This document shows positions 1 through 10,450 of a DNA stretch of 64,000 bases, in pieces. A program made the translations under genes and the position numbers. The notes under the pieces were generated by a model. The model was given only the letters and a program-made list of their open reading frames with translations, was not told the DNA's origin and ran no database searches. This stretch comes from Laguncularia racemosa (lineage: Eukaryota > Streptophyta > Magnoliopsida > Myrtales > Combretaceae): positions 558,001 to 622,000 of the forward strand of contig JBBMOL010000249.1 of the NCBI GenBank assembly GCA_037954665.1, given 5' to 3'. Position 1 is the stretch's first letter. Every line of letters begins with the position of its first letter.

Positions 1-1
1 A

Positions 2-1747
2 CCTAAATCTTCAGAACGTCTCAAACAAAAATCCTTCAAAACAAAATCCTCCAACAAGCCTTTAGTGATTCATGATGAATCTTCAGATTCTTCGGAAAAA
101 CATTAAGAACCTTCACTAGAGGAGAATCCGAGTTCCCCTGACTCCGAATCTATCATAGGTTCCAAGAAAATTTCCAAAAGAAAACGGGTTGCATTGTCTT
201 CAAAAGGGAAAGAAAAGGTGACTCGAGAAACCTCTCCACCCAAGAAAATAGCCAATAAGCAAACAAAATAAAGGAATGTACCAAGTCTGAATCCATCAAT
301 TTCAAAATCTCTTCGAAGGAAGAAAAACGAGGTGTGTTCTTGTAGTTTTGTGGATTTTAATTTCTTTACAAGTAATGGGTTTTACTGGAATGAACTTTTA
401 GAACCCATAGGATGCATGGAACTTTGCTCTACTCAAGTTCTAGTTTATGGCGAGTGTGTGAAAGAATTTTATGGAAGTTTAAGTCTTTCGGAAGGGAATG
501 TTTTAGTTTCCAGGGTATGTGATCAAGACATTACAATTTCTAGAGCAGATGTAATTAAATGTCTACACTTACATGATGTAAATGATGATGTAGAAATTAC
601 AAACATGCCTAGGAATGATCTGTTTGCTGCTATAAATGGAGGCTTACAAATGGATTATGTAAAAGAAGCAATGGTTATTGATTTCGAGTTGTTCCCTCGA
701 ATCATACACAAGATTATTATTGAATGTATATGTCTAAGGAAGGGTAGTTCTACTTCAATGTCCATAGAACATGCTCAAATTATCTATGTGATGATTAATA
801 GAAAGAATGTGGACATGGCTTCTAGAGTCATTGATCAAATATGGAGAAATAAAGAAAGTTTGGTATTTGGGAATGTACTCATGCAGTTGTTTTTATTTAA
901 AGGGATAGTTTTACCTACCAGCTCTTCTGAACCTATTAAGTTAAAGAGGATAGGTAAAGAAGTTTTTCATCATATGTCGATCTTTGTTAAGGATTGTTTG
1001 TGGTATGCGAATGATGGTGCACATTTTGTCCATCAAAGGCATATAAAAAGAATTGTTCATTTTGGAACTTCTTCAATACCAGTTCAAGAAGGAGGTTCAG
1101 AACCTAGTTCAGAACCTAGAACAGAGTTTGGAACAGATTATAGGAAGCAACCATATGCTGATGAGGTTGGGAAGAGTGGAACAAAAGAAGCTATATTCAA
1201 TTTTGATCTGGAACAAATGAAGAATGTTATGCGAGAAGCTTTGAAACATGAGCTATCAGATTTAGTTAAGACAACTTTAACAGATGAAGTTTCAGTTCTT
1301 CAACGGTCTGATCTTAGGAGACTAGAAGCAATGGAGTTACAAGTTAAACAAACTTCTGATATTCTTTTTGATATCAAGAAAAATTATGAGAAAATGCTTA
1401 CTAATCTCCATCACTATAGAATTCTCTATGATGAGTTTAGTGTGAGAGTCAAGCAAGATTTATCTAACAATGTGATTGCTTTTGACAAGTTTGTCTCTCA
1501 AGTGAGGAAGATAGGAGATTCAGTCACTAACTCTTTCAAGACTTTAGACTCCAAGACGGATAAAACATCTCAATCTGTCACAAGTCTTCATGGTGAAATC
1601 AAGTTGTTCTTATCCAACAAATTTCCAGATTATGTTCGCTCTAGCGCCCATATCATCGACTTGGATACTTCACCAGAAAAACCTTCCTCTACCAAACCTT
1701 CCACCACTCCCTCTACCTCTCGAGTTACAAGATCTAGAAAATCTTAG
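2..1747 (+). pseudogene. Sirevirus env-like 3' ORF, broken by two stops
   Basis: One reading frame runs through the region with TAA stops at 104-106 and 269-271; downstream it is open for about 470 codons to the TAG at 1745. The upstream part is Ser/Lys/Pro-rich and basic. The middle has a globular stretch with the VKEFYGSL motif, resembling the 'putative plant transposon protein' family found in plant retroelement third ORFs. The C-terminal third, from about 1190, is rich in heptad-like Leu/Val/Lys/Glu patterning typical of coiled coils, ending in a Ser/Thr/Pro-rich basic tail. Function is unknown; env-like is a positional label and I see no convincing signal peptide or membrane anchor. An upstream ATG lies outside the window. 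Confidence 0.65.
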
Positions 1748-1815
1748 TTCTTTATCTTAATTTTTGTTTTGAAATCAAGTTGTAAAAGACTTCTTTTATC
1801 TTTTATGCATCGATT

Positions 1816-2064
1816 AAGGGGGAGTTATCCCTTTTAATGTTAACAAAAAGGGGGAGAATGATTCTATTGTGCTTATGAGTGCTTATGATCAATGTGTTTA
1901 TGATCAATGCTGCTTACTATTGTGCTTGTGATCAATGCGTGTATAATGATTCTATTGTGTTTATGATGCTTTTCTGTTATAGGAATATATGCTTGCTTAA
2001 ACATGAAAGTTGTTTCTATTTTGTTTATCTAATGGTGTTTTGTTATCATCAAAAAGGGGGAGAA
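1816..2064 (+). promoter_or_regulatory. Multiple polypurine tracts (plus-strand primers)
   Basis: Three purine runs precede the LTR: 1816-1824, 1845-1858 and 2051-2064. The last two share the core AAAAAGGGGGAGAA and are followed by ATG. The one at 2051-2064 abuts the LTR and is the likely plus-strand primer. Between them short repeats of GATCAATG and ATTCTATTGTG occur, suggesting the tract and its surroundings were duplicated. Confidence 0.75.
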
Positions 2065-3536
2065 TGTTAAGTTCTCTAATTTAGTTTTGATGTTAACAAA
2101 AGAGGAATAATGTGTAACGTATGTTTGAGCTTATCAGAAGTTATTTCAGAAGATAGTACGTAATTTTTGTAATTTTTCTAAATTGAACAAAGAGACAGAA
2201 GCTTGTTCAGAACCTTCAAAAGTGTTATATAGATTATTTTTGTTCTGACAGAAGGTGTTTCAGAAGTTGTGTAGTGTATCTGTAGTTCTCGTGATTATCT
2301 TTCAGAAGCACTTTCAGAACCTTTACAATAGGAGAACAGTTGACAGGTTTGTTTCAGAAGCACTTTCAGAACCTTCCATGTCTGTCACGATTTTTTTCCA
2401 AATTTCGCTCTAATTTTTGTATCAATGGTTTTTAATAAATTTCAAGGCCTAGCTCCATGTGTCAAGTATATTTGGGTAATATACTTGATGTGTTTTACTA
2501 AAGTTGGATTTTATATCATGGGGTTTTTTTAATTTACATAAAGTTTTACAAGATTTTATTCAAAGATTTTATTTTATGATAAAGTGAGATCATATAAGAT
2601 TTACAAGTTTTATCAAGATTTAAATCTAGATATTTGTGCTATATTTTGGGAGATCCAGCAGTTACAAAGATAAGGATAAGAAATATGGTTGTTACATGAA
2701 GATATGGTTCCACAATATATGGGATATCAAGATATGTTTCCACAATGTGAAGGATATCTTCAACAAACTTGATCCAAGAAATATCTCAAAAGAAGATCTC
2801 GGTCAAACTGATTTATCCAAGCTTATCCTCATAAAAAATATCACAGAATGCAGATCCTCTCCAATGGATTCAACTTATTTTTGAAATACAAAATTTCAAA
2901 AATAAATTCAAGCTTGTCACGTGGAACTCCATGAACGTTACATTCTAAAAAAGTAACCATTATGTTCTCTTCATAAAAGGAGTGTTCAATTCAAAGAAAG
3001 AAGAAGAGAGAACGTTCTTCTGTGAAGAAAAAAAACACGGAAAAGAAAAGGCTCATACATCTTCAAGCAGAAAATTTTACATATACATGTGATCTATTTT
3101 ATAGAGGAAATTTGATATTCCTCATTGTCATTGTAATTCTTTTTGTGTATAAGGAATTGATAGTTGTTTCATCACTGTAGTTTGAGTGATTAGCTTAGTG
3201 AAGAAGCTAGAAAGACTCAGCAGTGAGACTTAGCCTTGAAGAGGCTTATTTTGTACACTTTCAATTTGTTTGATATAGTGAAACACAACTGGTATAGACA
3301 ACGCGGACCCCAACGTGGAGTTGGAAGAGAGGACTGACACTTGAGGTGGAACCTCTATAAATCTCTGAGCATTCTATTCTTCTCTACTCATTTTGTTTAC
3401 TACACATTATTGTTCTTCATTATTGTTATTCACGTGATTTTATTAGTTAAGAGTTTTTGAATGATTTGCAAAAAATTGAAACTTTAAGTAATTAATCAAT
3501 TCACCTCCCTCTTGATTTATCTAATTGGGACCAACA
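2065..3536 (+). repeat. Sirevirus 3' LTR
   Basis: Begins TGTTAAG immediately after the polypurine tract and ends CCAACA, giving TGTT/AACA inverted ends. It contains repeated TTTCAGAAGCACTTTCAG-type segments near 2300-2380. A pyrimidine-rich stretch lies near the 3' end. No gene is supported inside; the short open frame at 2636-2884 is chance. Confidence 0.7.
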
Positions 3537-3544
3537 GTTTGGTA

Positions 3545-4092
3545 TATAAACTAGCCTTGATTGGTGGGATTTCTAAATAGAAAATATTATTATCTGAGTT
3601 TAACATCACCTATGTGAAACAAAGTTTAGTTAAAGGCCAAGTTATGGTAAGTTAATTGGCTGAACATCCACTTGAAGGAACTTCCCAAATAGAAGTTGTA
3701 CTTTAATGAAGCTACCAATGTATTTTGTTATTGAATAGGGCTAATGCTAGTCTCACTTAAAGGTAACCAATTTCCTATAGCAACAAGGGTTACATTCCCA
3801 TATACCAACATTATTGCAAAATATGAGACATGCATCCTAGGCCTCAAAATGGTTTTAGATATGGAAATTCGTGAATTGGAAGTATATAGAGACTCCTCAC
3901 TCATTAGTTGTCAAACTCGAGGAGGATACAAGACAAAACATCCTAAATGGTACCTTATCACTAACACTTGTCAGAATTAATAGGGAAGTTTGAAGAAATT
4001 ATGTTCACATATATACTAAGAATGTAGAATCAATTTGCTGATGGCATAACCACATTATCATCTCTAATCTCGATATCAAAAGGGGTAGAAAT
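3545..4092 (+). pseudogene. Tat/Ogre Ty3/gypsy extra RNase H fragment
   Basis: Degenerate translation gives the RT-RNase H connection (LSEFNITYV, VKGQVMVS, LAEHPLEGTS) followed by a second, plant-type RNase H with FPIATRVTFPYTN, CILGLKMVLDMEIREL, VYRDSSL and a C-terminal FADGITTLSS stretch. This is characteristic of the Tat branch (Ogre, Retand). The glutamate expected in the AEYE motif reads as lysine (IAKYE). Several stops and frame changes make it inactive. No LTR for this element is visible; it ends where the Tekay chromodomain stop begins. Confidence 0.7.
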
Positions 4093-5340
4093 CTAATTCT
4101 CATGTTCTAGATTCTTTTGTCTTCGAAAGTTACCTAAAATTGGGAAAAATTCTAGATTCTTTCTCTTCATTTCTTCTTCTAATTCCCATGTTGCCTCTTG
4201 CTCGGTTTGATTTGTCCACTGTACTTTGACATAAGGAATTCTTCTTCTTCTTAGCAGTTGTTCCTTGGTATCCACTATCTTGACAGGTTTCTCTATCGAA
4301 GACAAGTCTGGCTATACCTTCAAAGGTTCCAAGGCCATCACTTAATCTAGGTTTGGTATGAACTTTCTTAACATTGAGACATGAAACACTTCTTGTACTC
4401 CAGTCAGAATTGGCAGTAGGGCCAACTGATATGCAACTGTTTCGATTCTTTCTAGAATTTCAAATAGATCCACATATCTTGGATTCAGCTTACCCCAGAG
4501 TCCAAACCTGATTACCCCTTTAGTTGGATGTATCTTTGGTAAGACTTTATGTCCCACTTGAAACTCTAGCAGGCATCGCCGTTTGTCTGCATAACTTTTC
4601 TGGTGACTCTAGGCTAATAGGATTCATTGTCTTATGACTTTAACCTTATCTACTATTTCCTATACTATCTCAAGCCCTAATACCCATCTTTCTCCCACTT
4701 CATCCTAGTATAAAGGAGATATGCACTTCTTGCTATATAATGCTTCATAGGGAGCCATCTGTATAATAGCCTAGTAACTATTATTATAGGCAAATTCTAC
4801 TAAAAGCAAATGGTTACTCTAGTTACCCCCTTGATCCAAGGTACAAGTTTGTAGTAAATCTTCGAGAATTTGAATAGTTCTTTCAGATTGCCTATCTGTT
4901 TGAGGATGAAACGTTATATTAAACTAGAGTTTGGTTCCTTGAGCTTGATGTAGACTTTTCCAGAATTTGCTCACAAAACGAGTATCTTTGTCAAATGTAA
5001 TCGTAGCTAGTATCTCATGTAATCTAACAATCTCTTTAATATACATTTGAGCAAACTTTTCTAGTTTGTGGTCCACCCTAATTGGCAAGAAATGTGCGGA
5101 CTTAGTCAATCTGTCTACTATCACCCAAATTGCATCATGTTTCTCCCTTGTTTTTAGGAGTGTTACGTTAAAATCCATAGTTACATGTTCCCACTTCCAT
5201 TCAGGTATAGGAAGAGACTGTAACTCACAAGCTGGTCTTTGGTGTTCAATCCTTATTTGTTGACAGGTGAGACACTTGGGCACATATTCAGCTATCTTCT
5301 ATTTCATATTTTTCCACCAGTAAGTGTTCTTAAGATCTTT
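4093..5340 (-). pseudogene. Tekay integrase and chromodomain (degenerate)
   Basis: From 5340 downward: the zinc-binding CLTCQQIRIEHQRPA segment, the catalytic core with MDF, IVDRLTKSAHFLP, the second Asp in FDKDTRF and the Glu in PQTDRQSERT. The GPF-like C-terminal domain follows (LFEILERIETVAYQLAL, VFHVSMLRKFIP). The last part (4093-4305) is a chromodomain with YVKVQWTNQTEQEATWE. In this clade the chromodomain binds histone marks and steers integration. In-frame TAG stops, for example around 4930 and 4770, and small breaks leave no complete protein. Confidence 0.85.
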
Positions 5341-5552
5341 GTACATCTTAGTGCTCCTTGGGTATATTGTATATCCTGAGTAATGGGCTTCCTTCATAAT
5401 CTTCCTCCTTAATTCTGTGTTATTTGGAACACACCATATGTTACCATACTTGATTACTCTGTCGGTGTTCAACACAAATTCCGTGGCTTCCCTTGTTCTA
5501 CTTTGTTCCTTATCTTCTGAATTTCAGGATCTTCCATTTGTGCAGTTTTAAT

Positions 5553-7026
5553 CTAATCTAGAAGATTGGGTTGGATACTAAGTGTAGCCAACCTATTGCC
5601 CACTTCTCCTGTCACCACTTCCAATTTCAACTTGTCTATATCTTCTAATATCTTCTTCTGAGATGTGATTAATCCTACAATATTTATGTGCTTCTTCCTA
5701 CTTAAAGCATTTGCAACCACATTTGCTTTCCTATGATGATAATGAATTTCCACATCATAATCATTTATCAATTCTAACCACCTTCTTTGCCTCATATTCA
5801 ACTCCTTCTAGGTAAACAAATACTTAAAACTTTTATGATTCGTGAAAATTTGACACTTCTCCCCATAAAGATAGTGTCTCCACAATTTTAGTGTCAAGTT
5901 CACAGCAGCTAATTTCAGGTCAAGGGCTGGGTAATTCTTCTCATATTGTTTCAACTAGTGGGAGGCATATACAATGACTCTCCCATTTTGCATAAGCACA
6001 CACCCGAAACCTTGATTTGATGCATCACTAAATACTTCAAATTCTTCTCCTGTCTTTAGTAGAGCCAACACTGGAGCTTTCCTTAATTTATTTTTCAATG
6101 TTGTAAAGCTGCTCTCACATTCCTCGCTCCATACAAACTTGCCCTTTTTCTTTGTCAGTTGAGTCAATGGAGTTGCTAACTGGGAGAATCCTTCTATAAA
6201 GTGTCTGTAGTACCCAACTAATCCTAGAAAACTCCTTACTTCCATTATAGTTCTTGGTCTTAGCTAGTCACTTACTGCCTTCACCTTCTCATGGTCTAAT
6301 GATATTCCATTCTTATTCACCATATGTCCTAAGAAGGATACTTGTTCTAACCAAAATTCACATTTACTGAATTTTGCATAAAGTTTTTCTTCCTCGAGTC
6401 TTTCCAGTACGGTTCTGAGATGTACTTCATGTTCTTCTCTACTTTTGGAATAGATGAGGATATCATCTATAAAAACCAATAGAAATTGATCTAACCAGTC
6501 ATTCAGCACTTTGTTCATGAGGTCTATGAAGGCTGCTGGAGCATTTGTCAAACTAAAAGGCATCACCCAAAACTCGTAATGCCTATACCGCGTCCTAAAA
6601 GCAGTTTTCTATATATCTTCCTCCTTGATTCTTAATTGATGGTACCTCAATCTCAAGTCAATTTTAGAGAAAACCTAAGCTCCTTTTAATTGATCAAATA
6701 GATCATCAATCCTAGGGAGAGGGTATTTGTTCTTAATTGTGACTTGGTTTAGCTCCCTGTAATCTATACACAGCCTCATACTCCCATCTTTCTTCTTGAC
6801 GAATAGCATTAGAGCACCCCATGGTGAGACACTTGGTTTAATAAAACCCATTATCTTGAAGCTCTTGAAGTTGATTCTTCAATTCAAATAGTTTAGTAGG
6901 TGCCATCCTATATGGTGCTTTAGATATAGGTGTCGTTCCCGATGCAAGATCAATACAAAACTTGATCTCTCTAGTTGGTGGTAAACTTGACAAATTCTCA
7001 AGAAAAACATCTGTATACTCATTCAC
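5553..7026 (-). pseudogene. Tekay reverse transcriptase-RNase H (degenerate)
   Basis: RT opens near 7026 with LSSLPPTREIKFCIDL and YRMAP. It continues with MPFSLTNAPAAF and the catalytic box FIDDILIYS (box codons 6462-6473, a normal variant of YxDD), then VSFLGHMV and VRSFLGLVGYYRHFIEGFS. RNase H follows with FEVFSDASNQGFGCVL and, near 5770-5700, VEIHYHHRKANVVANALSR. At least five stops separate the open pieces. This would copy the RNA genome inside virus-like particles in an intact element. Confidence 0.85.
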
Positions 7027-7029
7027 TAC

Positions 7030-7520
7030 TTATACAGTTCTCAATTCCTTAACTTGCCCTGTCTCTATTGATAAGGCTGATAATCTTCTTTTATTCGACA
7101 ACTAGTATGTTGGAAGGGTCACAGGCCTCTGTGGATCTAACTTATATACAATTTACTCCTCATCAGGAAAATCAAACTTAACCACTAGATTGTGAAAATC
7201 TATAGTGGCATGATACTTATATAACCAATTCACCCCTAAAATTAGATCAAACTCTATCATCTATAATACAAACAATTCAGCTAGCATTTTCATGCCATGT
7301 ATTACAATCTCTACATATTTATACATTTGATCTAATTTCCCCCCTAATCTAAATGGAGTATTTACAATCATAACATTCTCCAATACAACAGGTTTTAATC
7401 CACATACATTTATAAACATAAGAGATATGCATGAATGGGTTGCACTCGTGTCAAATAATACATAGGAAGTATTTGAGTTTATCAGTAGTGTACCTACTAT
7501 TACAGGAGAAGCATGCCCCT
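7030..7520 (-). pseudogene. Tekay aspartic protease (degenerate)
   Basis: Protease-like segment between the gag zinc knuckles and RT: an active-site box reading LFDTSATHSC (codons around 7438-7455) and the later FDLILGVNWLYKYHATIDF. The D-[ST]-G triad is broken: Gly is replaced by Ser (GGT to AGT), which should abolish activity. The frame also contains stops. Confidence 0.7.
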
Positions 7521-7534
7521 TTTGGCCAATTACA

Positions 7535-8333
7535 CTATTGTAGATCAGTAGTGTACCTGCCGTTACAGGAGAAGCAGGTATGTCCTGTTTTGCTATAGGA
7601 GAAGCATGCCCTTTTTGCTACTAAATGGGTTACTGTAAATTCAGTACAATTCCTACTGGTATATCCTGTTTTGCCATAGGAGAAGCATGCCCTTTTTGGC
7701 CAATTACACTGTTGCAGATCATGCGGTCCTAAGCATCTAGGACATTTCACACCTTGACTTACTTATGGTGGAGGAGGCAGTGCTAGAGGTGCAGGCAGTG
7801 CTAGAAGAGGTCTAAGCACATAAGCCATAGGTTTAGCTGGATCTACAATTGACCTCTTCCCGTTATCTGTATAAGGCATGTTGGAAATAAGCATTTTTCT
7901 TAAAAACGATCCTAGTCTGTGGGATAGTTGCTCTTCTGTTCTCTATTTGCTTTACTATAAGTATTTGGCTTTATCAACTACTCCTGCATAAGTATTCAAT
8001 TGAAAAGCCCCCACTTCATGTTGTAGGGTGGGCTCTAGTCCCCTCAAGAATCTTCTAGCATGGGAGGCATTAACTCCTCTCATCAGCTTTAGCAAGAATT
8101 TACTTAAGCAGTTTAGCTCCGCTTCATATGCTTCAATAGATCTACTGCCCTGCTGGCAGTTATAATAATCCTCCTCCATTTTGTCCCTAATGCTACTAAG
8201 GATGTACTTTTCATAAAATATTTCCTTAAACCTTTGACATTGGTCAGGAGCTCTTGCTAATCTGGACATATTAGTCCACCAATTTGCAGTTGCTCCCTTC
8301 AGCATAGAAGCAACATATCTCACTTTTCTATCT
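7535..8333 (-). pseudogene. Tekay gag (C-terminal half, amplified zinc knuckle)
   Basis: The capsid part spans 7955-8330 (VRYVASMLKGATANWW, FKEIFYEKYILSS, QGSRSIEAYEAEL, FLRGLEPTL). The nucleocapsid part near 7535-7750 holds CX2C-type zinc-knuckle remnants. The segment encoding RACFSY-KTG appears as two full copies plus a partial third one (7500-7700), a local tandem expansion; one knuckle Cys is Tyr. The N-terminal gag half is missing because the element is deleted between here and the LTR. Confidence 0.7.
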
Positions 8334-9289
8334 AGTATCTACCTCCATAATTTTAATTTAACAATAAAACATCAATCTACAATAATTCATAATTCTTGTC
8401 ACTTTTCCTCCACATAGTAATAGTGTTCTCTTCCTATCTCATCTATGTAATGTCCCACCGAGTTTCCGTTCTCATCATACTCTAATTGTTCATCATTTTT
8501 GCTTACAGTTAAAAAAAATATAGGATGGAGGGTGAGCCTAAGCCTAGTATGTGAGTACCACACCTACTTGCGCATAACATACCACATTAATTTCACATGC
8601 ACGTATACAACATTTAGCCTCAAGACATTCACAATTCAGTTCACACATCAACACCCACAATGAATTATAATACATGGGGGTACTCATGACCTCGGTATAC
8701 ACAACATTTGTCATAGTGGGAACTACCTCTACAGACCCCGTCTAACCTTAATGGGAATTGCCATTGCGGGCCTTGTCTAACCCTAATATACCTCAAAGCA
8801 TTTTGATACACGACTCGGTTAGGGATAATGCAGCATATTAATCATCGAGGTGCCCCCTAGGGATCTACTACTGCAGGCCCTTAAGCTAAGCCAAGCACAA
8901 ACAACATATCACATTCTATTCACATAACACTGTATTACTCATGATACCACATAATTCACATTATGTCTCAGCATTTCATTATTTCATATGTAATTCATTC
9001 GATAGCTTCTTAGCAATCACATATAGCAAACAAAGTAAACACGTACTTAGTATCTTAGCCTTAAGCACTTCTTGTCCCAAACTTAAGCTAAGTCGATATC
9101 CTTATCATCAACACATCACTCTTAGTATTAATCTAAATATAATATATTTCTCCTAATTCCTCTTAATTTAGTAGGTTATCTAAGGTTATACTAATTGCCT
9201 CAATTGTGTGGAACTTGGTTAATTAAAAAGATAATTTGATATATATTGGTAATTTTCATCAGTTAACAAAGCCATGTTAGAGGTCGTAT

Positions 9290-9612
9290 TACCTAACACA
9301 AGCTAGTATATGATTATGTTAGGGATCATATATCTCTCGGTGAGATTTGGCTTCAACATGTTTGGAACACGGTCGTGTTAGGAGGTCATGTTTCTCTTAA
9401 TTCAACATGGTCAAAACACGTCCGTGTTGGAAGGCAGTGTATCTTTCGACATGACGTTTGGACTTAACACGGTCAAAACATGACCATGTTGGGAGGCCAT
9501 GTTCTTCTCATTTTAACACGGAGGCAACACGATTGTGTTGGATGGTTATGTATCTCTCAATATGTTTTGATAAATCAACACGAGAGCAACACGACCATGT
9601 TGAATGGTTGTG
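9290..9612 (-). repeat. Diverged tandem repeat with AACACGGTCGTGTT palindromes
   Basis: Units of roughly 50-60 bp alternate a palindromic AACACGG/CCGTGTT core with GGAGGTCATGTTTCTC-like text. Copies start near 9310, 9368, 9415, 9475, 9520 and 9580. A further unit is completed across the element B insertion (9612 joined to 25717), which confirms the insertion point. Confidence 0.65.
9608..9612. repeat. Target-site duplication of element B (left)
   Basis: TTGTG here and TCGTG at 25712-25716 flank element B. The single difference is C to T in a CpG, so this is a decayed 5-bp duplication. Confidence 0.8.
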
Positions 9613-10450
9613 TGATGTGTCGAGTATCCAATTACAATTACACAAAGACAATTAGAGAATCAACTAAACACAATTCACAAAAAATGGCGTGATTCCACTT
9701 CCATGTGAACCCTAATTGCACGAATCAATTTGCTTTAATACCAGATTATAATGTTATACTTAATTGGAAATCTAATACCAATCAAAGAAATAAGCACATT
9801 TGATTCCAATTTCCAACTAAATGGTGTGAACCCTAGATTAAAAATTGAACCCTAATTACGTGAAACAAGACCAACATAAAAGTAACTAATTCCTTACCAA
9901 ATATTACGCATTAGTTGGAATTAAGATCGACTTGTAATTTGTTGATATTACTTACAACAAATCCAAGTCCCACTTGCCACAACCCTAGAAGAAGTTAATA
10001 AGAGTCTTATGAAATAGAGAAAAGTCTCTCCTTTCACGAGAAATGGCAGCCAAATGTATGTGTCAAAAAAAGTCCTCATCTAACCATACTTTGCAAGTAT
10101 TTATACTTGCTTTAAATAGGGTAAATTCAACAAAACAAAATTACAAGTAAAAACCCCAAGTGACTGGTTTTAACAACAAAGGACAATTACAAATAAACCC
10201 TCAAAAGTGGTAGGTTCTTTACATCCATGGAACAATTGTTGGACCGGTCATTTTGATTGATGTAGGTCCATGAATGACCCACAATTGATTCTTAGTGCAT
10301 TTTACTCGCCATCCTGTAAAACCAATAAATTTACCTACTATAATGCAAAGAAAAATTGTTATTAGATAAATAAAATAATATGTGGATGTCTGGGCTCATT
10401 TGTTCAATTTGATTTCCCCACTACTAGATCCAGTGGTTTGATTCCCATCA
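9613..10450 (-). repeat. Element B 3' LTR
   Basis: Plus-strand ends are TGATGTGTCG and GATTCCCATCA, so on the minus strand it opens TGATGGGAATC and closes with a CACATCA end. It contains the TATA palindrome at 10092-10111 and a fossil primer-site-like motif at 9732-9743. The end of the polyprotein frame lies in its first 55 bases. Confidence 0.9.
10092..10111 (-). promoter_or_regulatory. Palindromic TATA region of element B LTRs
   Basis: TGCAAGTATTTATACTTGCT, a near-perfect inverted repeat centred on the TATAAATA box (minus strand). The partner in the 5' LTR is at 25352-25371. Likely core promoter; see the finding on this motif. Confidence 0.7.

Larger units (their letters stand above)
1..3536 (+). 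mobile_element. Sirevirus (Ty1/copia) 3' portion with 3' LTR
   Basis: The 3' end of a Sirevirus-type Ty1/copia element that starts outside the window. What is seen, in order: an env-like ORF, three polypurine tracts of the AAAAAGGGGGAGAA type, and a 1.47-kb LTR opening TGTTAAG and closing CCAACA. Repeated polypurine tracts, an extra ORF after pol and LTRs over 1 kb are known Sirevirus traits. Gag-pol and the 5' LTR are not in view, so the target-site duplication cannot be checked. It lies directly against a Tat/Ogre pol fragment at 3545. Lineage is inferred from this layout. Confidence 0.75.
8446..9612 (-). repeat. Tekay 5' LTR, U5-side part
   Basis: The LTR end reads TGTAATGTCCC on the plus strand at 8446; the opposite end at 26231 is GTGTTACA, giving matching TGTAA/TTACA inverted ends. 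The LTR is cut at 9612 by element B and continues at 25717. The total rejoined length is close to 1.68 kb. No gene inside; the open frames around 8941-9692 are chance. Confidence 0.85.

Noticed and set aside
4093..4305. Chromodomain as a host chromatin gene
   Set aside because: It directly continues integrase text of a Tekay element with matching order and decay, so it is the retroelement chromodomain.
9290..9612. Regularly spaced palindromes as a CRISPR-like array
   Set aside because: Units are diverged, spacers are not unique sequence, the context is a plant LTR, and no cas gene is present.
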